The notes beneath the pieces were generated by a model. The model was not told the DNA's origin and did no database searches. It saw nothing but the letters and a program-made list of their open reading frames with translations. Shown one piece after another: positions 57,600-64,000 of a DNA stretch of 64,000 nt (positions are counted from its first letter, which is position 1; each line of letters begins with the position of its first letter). The translations under genes were made by a program, and so were the position numbers. The DNA is from Parascedosporium putredinis (Eukaryota > Ascomycota > Sordariomycetes > Microascales > Microascaceae): NCBI GenBank assembly GCA_949357655.1, contig CASHTG010000001.1:2976001-3040000 (forward strand), in the 5' to 3' direction.

Positions 57600-59826
57600 T
57601 GATGAAGTTGATGTGACTACGAAAGAACTTGAAATGGAAGGGAAGAAAAAAAGTGAAAGGGAAAGCACGAAGAAAAGAAAAGCGGAGAGATCAAGATCGG
57701 CCCTGCGAGTGAAAGAAGAAGCGAAGAGGGGAATGCAAAAGGGGAGGTGAAGATGAAGAAGCGAACGCACAGCCAGCTGGCAAGTCTACGCTGAGGTAGA
57801 CGACGAAGAGAAGAGACAAACAGAAAAGGGGAATGAGGAAGCGAGGAGGGAAAGGAAACAAAGTGTAAGAAAAGGGTGGAGAAGAGAAGAGATCAAGCAC
57901 GGCGGCGGCAGAGGGAGGGGCCGACAGGAGACTTGAGGTTTATAAAAGAGAATCTCTGGTACAGGTATTCTATGAAGGAGAAATAGAGTCTACATGCAAG
58001 CGACGGGGAGTAAGGATGACCGTTCCCCTTTGCGGATCTCGCGGCATGCCGTCCAGGAATCCCAAGATGCCAAGCGGGCATCTTTGCGGACGCAGACATG
58101 GGTTGATGTGAGAAGATCAGCGCGTTCCCCCTTGCCTCCCCCGTCGCATCTAGGATCTGGGAGCACCTCTCGCACCTCTGGCACCCTCTCAGCGATGGTT
58201 GAACACTTGGGACGAAAATAGCTTCTTTTGGTTTTCTCGGCGGTTTACTTGTACTAGTGGGCATCGATGTGGGAACGGGGGTCACCCATGCGTCCAGTTC
58301 ATTGGTGGTGTCCAGCCTTCACTCGTCTCACGTCTCGCTCTCAGCTAGTCAATCCGGGGAGGGAAGGGGTCTTGCGGCGGCGGCCGAGTGGGCACAAACA
58401 ATGAACAATGAACAATGAACAAGAGTAAAAGCTTATTTTTGGGTGCACTCATTGAAACCAGGCGTTGGACCGAGACGAGAGCCCCGGGCTTGGCGGGTTC
58501 GGTGTTTCAGCCTCAAGCCCCGGCCACGCTTTGCTAGTTGAACTTTTTTTTGTTTGGTTTGGCACGCACTAGTACAAGAGATTGGATCCATTGCATTGCG
58601 CTCACTAGAATAGAACGAATCCCCATTGAGATCTGTACCAAGTCGTTTCCTGTCGGGCGTGTGTGCTGGGCCCGCCGAACTCCTGATCGACCGCCGCCTC
58701 CAAGCGCCCGGACCAACCAGAGCAAGGAAGCCCGTTTCGTTTCAACGCCCGGGCGCCAGTCGGGAGCAAGGAGACGATTAAAGAGAGACAAGGACGCAGC
58801 GAAGAAGACAGAGACAGAGTCTAATCCCTGACAGCAGTGATGTCATGGCCCCCACCCGCCGTATCACCTTTTAAGCTCAAGGGCACGACGAGTGGGTGCG
58901 TGTATCATGTCGCGTGAGGATTTTCCTCTTCAGACCGTCGCGTTTCTAAAGATAGCAATGACAGCCCTCGGCCGACTCTCGAGATCTCCGTGGACTCCAT
59001 GTCATCCACCAGAGTTGCTTGCACCGATCAATTGTAATGGGTTATGGATCATGGATCACAGCAACGGATCACACTATTCTTAGCGGACGGGCAGCAATGA
59101 TCCGTTGTTATGCCATAGCGACCCTTATCTATAAGTACCGTCTAGTGCACAATTGCAATCCCTTCCCCGCGAGATCGGGTCTGTCGGCAGAGATGCCCAT
59201 GCCAAGGCGACTTTTTAGGTTTGGCCTAGGGTTTGGCCTTGGGTTTCTCTTTGAGCCTTGCAATGCATTCATGGATCAATGGATCGCATATCGTACCGTA
59301 CCCTTGGTTTCGCCTCGTCAAACCGTGAGCGAACGCATCATGTGCATGAACATTTGGCCCAAATGGACACAGAATCCGGAAGCAACGATGCCTCTCTTTA
59401 TCTCTGACTGCCTGTGCGGGAAAGAAAAAATAGCATCACGGCCGCAGAGGTTCGGTTGCAGTCCTACCACCGTCACAGCTGCCGCCACCAAGATGAAGAC
59501 TCTCGGCAGGGGCCTCGCTCAACTATAGAGTGCTCATAGATCACGGGAGGAGAGGAGAAGAAAACGGTAAAAGAGGAAAAAGGAATAAATCATGTCTCGA
59601 AATGGCCCTGTCTAGTTTACCTCGTATATCGCCGGTACACCCGAACCCAAAGTGTGGTCAATCTCGCCCCGAGTCCGGATTCTCCCTACCCTGCCCAAAC
59701 TTGAACAACCTATAGCGAGAAACCCAAGTGCTCTTACAGACAGGAACCGAAAAGAGAATTTACAGAGCATAGATAAAAAGAAGGAAAAAAAAAGAGAAAG
59801 AAAAACAGGATAAAAGGAAATGGTCT
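57600..59826. other. Intergenic stretch of 2.2 kb
   Basis: Begins with the AG-rich (CT-rich in the gene's sense) leader of the repeat membrane protein (57600-57900). The rest, up to the C2H2 gene's 3' end, shows no supported gene. Confidence 0.4.
58398..58422. repeat. Short tandem repeat (AATGAAC)3
   Basis: Three and a half copies of a 7-nt unit. Noncoding context, no evident role. Confidence 0.75.
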
Positions 59827-61052
59827 TCAACTTGCAAGGCCGGCCTCGAGACTCATGCCCCTTGGTCTATGGGGGCATTTCTTCTCGTGTCTCTTCAAGT
59901 TGTGTTTCTGGGACTGTGGAAATGTCGACGAGCAGTTGTCGAACCGGCAGGAGACCCTAATTCGTTGAAGATTGTGAGTGTCTTTGTGTCGCTCCATGTC
60001 TCGGCGCTCGGCCATGGATATCCCGCAGACATCGCATTTGTATGGTTGCTCACGCTTCCTCCGACTGCGACTGCTCCCCTCGTTCGTCAGCGGTGTCGAG
60101 CCATCACATTCGCCGCTGAGTGGCCGTCCCAAATTCCCACCAAGAGTTGGGGGTTTTAAACGCCACCATCCTTTTGGGGAAACGGGAGTACTCACCTTGT
60201 TTCCTTGACCCCCTTTCTTCCCGCAGTGTTCTTCTGTCTGACTTTCTTACCCGCTGGCACCCCCGGCTTGGCCGCTCGGGACTGGCGGCGGTGGCGGCAC
60301 ACCAACGCTAGACGCCGGTGAACTTTCCACCACGTTTGTCTCTGCGCCGAAGCTCGACGATAATGATATCGGGGTTGTTGAATTGTATAGATACATGTAC
60401 CCAAAAGAACCCGAGGTCGTCGACCCACACACGGAAGTGTCTTCCGGCGAGGCACCCGGGACCGTCTGTAGGGCCGACCAGCCTGGAGAAGAAATCTCAA
60501 AGATCGAGCCCCCGCCACTTGGGAGGGTTGCCAACGGGGGCAGCGACGGCCTCAACAACTCGGCAGAGAAATTTTCCAGGGTCCAGCCGGGAGATGCATG
60601 AAGGCTCGCCGTTTCTTCTCGGGCAGTGAGGGATGATTGTGGTGAAGCGAAAAAGCCTTCGGGAGTGGATATTCCGGTTGTCGCCCACCCATATCCCATA
60701 TGCTCGGGGGTGGGGTAGCTTTAAACACCCCATGCAGTCCTACAGAAGCGGTTAACATCTCACCTTCGCATATAACCTGTAGCCAAGGGTAGTCAGGCGC
60801 GTCTGTAAAGGTCTCGGGCAAGACCACGTCCTCCCTCGAAGAAGCAGAAGACGGGGGCATGTCCATCTGGAGCTGGCTATGATTAAACAAGGTGCCCAAC
60901 GCGCCCCAGTCGCATTCCAATGCTTCTGGGGTATCTGAATAGTCGAAGCTGTTCGCTAGACCCCAGGCAGCTTGAGCATCCATGTTGGTTTGCCAATCTG
61001 CCAAATCTGCGCATTCCCCATAGCCCACATCGATCATCCCCGGCTCCCCCAT
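59827..61052 (-). CDS. C2H2 zinc-finger transcription factor
   Basis: Probable nuclear DNA-binding regulator. The C-terminus has finger 1, PYKCDVCGISMAERRDMERH KDTH (CxxC...HxxxxH), and finger 2, VSCRFDNCSSTFPQSQKHNL followed by KRHEKKCPH, a degenerate C2HC-like finger, then a short tail to TGA 59827. A basic block (SRSRRKREQ) precedes the fingers. The long N-terminal part is acidic, Pro/Ser-rich and activation-domain-like (CADLADWQTNMDAQAAWGLA; SSASSREDVVLPETFTDAPD). Candidate start ATG 61052 (MGEPGMIDVGYGE); an upstream exon is possible. Intron about 60195-60111 (GTGAGT...CTCAG) joins VKETS to GECDGSTPL. A frame break at + GGGGG 60706-60710 is mended by one C (TPPPEHMGYGW). A second frame change near 60250-60290 is unresolved. 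Target genes cannot be inferred. Confidence 0.75.
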
Positions 61053-61309
61053 GCCTGTGTTCGGGCTTTCCGGCTCTCTTGTTAGTTTACCTCCCGAAAA
61101 TCGGTCCAAGACGGACTATAGTAGTGCCTTTCGGCGGCGTTAAGGCTTTGGTTTTTTGTTTGTGTGTGTTTTCTTGGTTTTCTTTTTGAGGCTTGTGAAG
61201 CAAAGCTTCAAATCTCGGGATTGTTAAAATATTCAAAACGGGACCTTTTCGTGACGTTATCCAGGTCACCAAACTAGGAACTGTAGCAGGTTCACTGTGA
61301 GACATTGCC

Positions 61310-61333
61310 CTCCTCCTCCTCCTCCTCCTCCTT
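61310..61333. repeat. (TCC)n trinucleotide microsatellite
   Basis: Eight consecutive TCC/CTC units in noncoding sequence upstream of the zinc-finger gene. Confidence 0.85.
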
Positions 61334-62200
61334 CTCGACCGGGAGGGGTTGCACTTACTCGATCATCGATTCATACGAGTGTATAAATTCAACCCGCTAC
61401 AACAAGAACACGCCCACCTCGCCATCGTCCATCATCTCCAATCACATACAGCCTTGGTGAGGCGTAGAAGGAGGAGGACTTAGAAGAATCGCATTTCCAC
61501 CTCCATGCGACTCCACTGCGGCATCTAGCAGGATCATTGTAGAAAGTGCTACCGCTATGGCACATGGAGGTGCAAATAAGATTCCTCTGAGAACTACACA
61601 AAGATTAAAAATCAGCGTCGGGGTACCAGGAAAGGGAGGGGCGCAGAGGGGTGGGGGCAATCTGGCAGACTGCCCTATCTTCCAGCGGAATCCTGGGTAG
61701 TATCATACCTCCACAATCCTGCTCTCCTTCTTCTACTTCTTCCAAGGTTTGTCGGATAGAGACAAGTCTGTCAGTGAGATGGCCGAGCTCCAACTACAGC
61801 CTGTTTGTTAGTATCTTCTCCGTAGGCACTATCCGTCTTCTTTATGGTGTTCGCGGCGTTTGCTCCTTACATGCACATATAACAAAAGGAAAAAGGGGAG
61901 AAGCCTTCCCCCAAATTCGGAGTCGATGGCAGTGGGGACCATGCACGCAGAAGCCCGTAGCCGCTGTTCTTGCCGCGGGATTCTGCGTAGACGGTTGTCG
62001 AACCACACTGCCTCGGGGAAGGTTCACGCAATAACGAACGTGAGGCACCCAGGCCCTGCGGGGCCTGGGCGCCAAGGGAGGTAAAAAGAGGATGAGGAAA
62101 TGGAATGGAAAGAGACGATGAGCAAGAGGGGTCTCAAATGCCACCGGGCTCCGGATTCTCGGTGCGCGTTTATATATTGCCTCGCGAGAAGTTGATGGTT

Positions 62201-62272
62201 GCGTCTCCGGGTCTTGACGGCGGCATCTTCGGGTCGTGAGAGGCGGCATCTCCGGGTCGTGATAGGCGGCTC
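62201..62272. repeat. Minisatellite of about 24 bp, three copies
   Basis: Three consecutive units of the form GCATCTCCGGGTCGTGA.AGGCG, with a few substitutions between copies, in noncoding sequence upstream of the DUF4238 gene. Confidence 0.75.
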
Positions 62273-62877
62273 GAGCCGGGGCATCACCAACGTGGAGGTC
62301 GGCCCGGACCCGTCATTGGTTCCAAAAGTGCCTCGTTTTGAGAAAGCACCACGCCATTCGCCTCGTCCTCGTCTTTGCAGCAAAGGGGCATCTATCTACC
62401 AACCACCCATACCCTACTTTGGGCTGCTATGCTGGGTCCGTATGACACGCCCTTGCATTTCGACTTTTGTCCCTCTTGCGCATTTGCGAGCATCGAAGGT
62501 TGGCCTGCTGCATATAGGTACCGCATGAATCCTGGAGGGTCCAGCCATTGGATGGATAGATCTATGAACGTCTATCATTCACTAAAAGGGGACATCGGGG
62601 CATCCCGGTCTCCTCGTGATGATTAAGTAGAAGAATCTCTCGTGAAATATCTAGGCTCCTATAAAAGCTGGTTCGCATCGCCTGCGCTCCATCGTGGTCG
62701 ATACCAAAAGATCCGTCATACCGTACTAGCACTCTATTCTGCTACTTTTGTCTCTTACAGGTCATCTTTCCTCCTTTGCCTTGAGCGAAACCCAACTGCA
62801 CAGAGATCCATTTGAACATCTAACACAACGCACACTCAGAACATCACATACGCCGCAGAGCGCAATCACACATCGCC

Positions 62878-64000
62878 ATGGCAGGCTTCCAGTCACAATA
62901 CCAACATTTTATTCCTAGATTCCTCCTTCGAAACTTTGCTCACAAGTATAACCCTCACGGCACCGTCGACGGTCCGCCTAAAAAGAAAAAGGGTCACAAA
63001 TATGAAAAGAACAAGTTCCCCGGAGATCCGGTCGTCTATAGCTTCACCCTCCAGGATGATGGGCCCCTCGAGGTTCGAGAGAGCCCTATTTCCCGCACAT
63101 TTGGCGAGATCGACATGTATCGCGACGAGTGCAAACCGACGGAAAACCAGCAAGTCATCGAAGAAAAGTTTCGCAAAATGGAGCGCCAGGCTGGCGAGAT
63201 TTACCAAAGAATCGTGAACTGCTACGAGAAGGGAGAGTCTGTTGTGGTGATGACGCGCCCCGAGCGAGACCTTTTGAGGAAATTTCTCTTCTTACTGAGG
63301 TACCGGGGCGCTGGGTATCGCAAGCGCTTTAACCACAAATAGGTGGACCAATATCTTGAGAATGACAAGAAACTTATGAAGGACTACATGGCCAAGAAAG
63401 GCTTCTCCCAGCCGATGGAGGTTTGGTTCGAAGGCCTTGACAACATCATTGAACTCGATATGAACAAGCAGGTGGATGAATGGAGGGAGGTCCTGGTATC
63501 AAACATGTTCTTTCTTGACGCCATTGGGTTTTACACTCACGTCACTTGTTCGTTCATGGCTATCTGCACAGTTGCCGATGCGGACGCCGAGTACCTTCTC
63601 GCCGACAACACCTACAACATCTTCGAGGGGCCTTCCAACTTTGTTGTAGACCCCGGGACGGGCAAGGTCGAGGGCTTTGCCTACCGGCCCTTTCACGAGT
63701 TTGCACCGATATCCCCCAAGCTGATGCTTGTGCTACGCGCCAACGATCTCCCGTATCGGGGCGAGGAGCTCAGCCAGCAGATACGGGATTCGAGAAAAGC
63801 AAGTTTCCGGGCAAGCGTGCGCCAGTGGGAAACCGAGCCGAGATCGTTACTGCAAAGTCTACCAGTGTACAAAGCCCTCAACTCGAACCCGTGCTTCATC
63901 ATTCCTGGAAAAGGGCCAGATAAAAGATGGAGACCCCGGGCGAAGGATGTATTCACGTTTCCGGTCCAGGCCTTGGCCACCCGACATGTGAATACGATCA
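62878..64000 (+). pseudogene. DUF4238 protein interrupted by an in-frame TAG; runs off the window
   Basis: DUF4238 proteins are of unknown function, widespread in fungi and bacteria and often accessory. ATG 62878 in a good context (CGCCATGG) opens MAGFQSQYQHFIPRFLLRNF, containing the diagnostic QHFIPRFLLRNF. Then come FTLQDDGPLEVRESPISRTF, GEIDMYRDECKPTENQQVIE, KFRKMERQAGEIYQRIV and RPERDLLRKFLFLLRYRGAG. A TAG at 63340-63342 follows FNHK. The same frame then stays open for 219 codons to the window end, with family-like VDQYLENDKKLMKDYMAKKG, IFEGPSNFVVDPGTGK and AFISPKL-type sequence (FHEFAPISPKLMLVL). The stop therefore replaces a single codon. Either a nonsense mutation (CAG to TAG would be a C-to-T change at CpA, as in RIP) or a base error. 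No homopolymer break occurs here. The 3' end lies outside the window. Confidence 0.8.

Larger units (their letters stand above)
61053..62877. other. Intergenic region
   Basis: Upstream of the zinc-finger gene (-) and of the DUF4238 gene (+). Minus-strand frames at 61440-61800 (MELGHLTDRLVSIRQTLEEV; RGILFAPPCAIAVALSTMIL) look slightly protein-like and could be exons of a small gene or an upstream exon, but I cannot support a model. A microsatellite and a minisatellite are listed separately. Confidence 0.4.

Noticed and set aside
62878..64000. Intron explanation for the stop in the DUF4238 gene
   Set aside because: The frame is identical on both sides of the TAG, and no donor/acceptor pair around it removes only a short segment while keeping the conserved sequence.

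Overview
This window is nuclear DNA from a filamentous ascomycete (Pezizomycotina, most likely Sordariomycetes). The evidence is short 50-130 bp GT-AG introns with CTAAC-type branch sites, and a gene set that includes an AspE-type septin, the pH-sensing protein PalI, Ppg1, Upf3 and a fungal DUF7704 protein. Genes lie on both strands with long intergenic stretches, pyrimidine-rich leaders and no operon logic. No rRNA, transposon, CRISPR or prokaryotic feature was seen.

Layout. 0-3.3 kb: no recognisable gene. 3.4-11.2 kb: ribosomal protein eS4 (-), a two-Myb Teb1/Tay1-like telobox protein (-), a DUF7704 membrane protein (+), and a second Myb protein of Taz1/TRF type (+). 12.6-14.2 kb: septin AspE (-). 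14.2-19.2 kb: gene-poor. 19.2-21.3 kb: mitochondrial ABC1/UbiB-family atypical kinase (-). 21.3-26.2 kb: gene-poor. 26.2-28.3 kb: palI (+). 29.6-32.1 kb: an unrecognised, broken coding region (+). 32.1-35.35 kb: CT-rich and GT-repeat DNA leading into a coiled-coil/Ser-rich protein (+, 35.4-36.4 kb). 38.7 kb: intron-containing tRNA-Val(AAC) (-). 40.1 kb: PPOX-type flavin-binding protein (+). 41.6-43.7 kb: upf3 (-). 45.5-46.9 kb: ppg1 phosphatase (+). 47.6-48.9 kb: TRM12/TYW2 (+). 49.0-49.8 kb: secretory EF-hand protein (-). 50.5-51.8 kb: orc6 (+). 52.3-53.0 kb: secreted protein starting with His, LPMO-like (-). 55.6-57.6 kb: single-pass membrane protein with five tandem repeats bounded by dibasic sites (-). 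59.8-61.1 kb: C2H2 zinc-finger protein (-). 62.9 kb to the end: DUF4238 protein with an in-frame stop, running off the window (+).

The genes are mostly independent housekeeping functions: translation, telomeres, replication origin, mRNA decay, tRNA modification, septation and pH sensing. The overriding technical feature is that nearly every conserved gene is broken by single-base reading-frame shifts inside short homopolymers, almost always as if one base were missing (C5 for C6, G4 for G5, A4 for A5). More than 20 such sites are listed. Because essential genes are hit in the same way, I read these as base-calling or assembly errors, not pseudogenisation. The most unusual biology is the dibasic-bounded repeat membrane protein at 55.6-57.6 kb and the close pairing of two telomere-type Myb proteins at 5-11 kb.

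Functions come from recognising family motifs by eye. No database search was run, and exon limits were placed by hand from splice signals and protein continuity.
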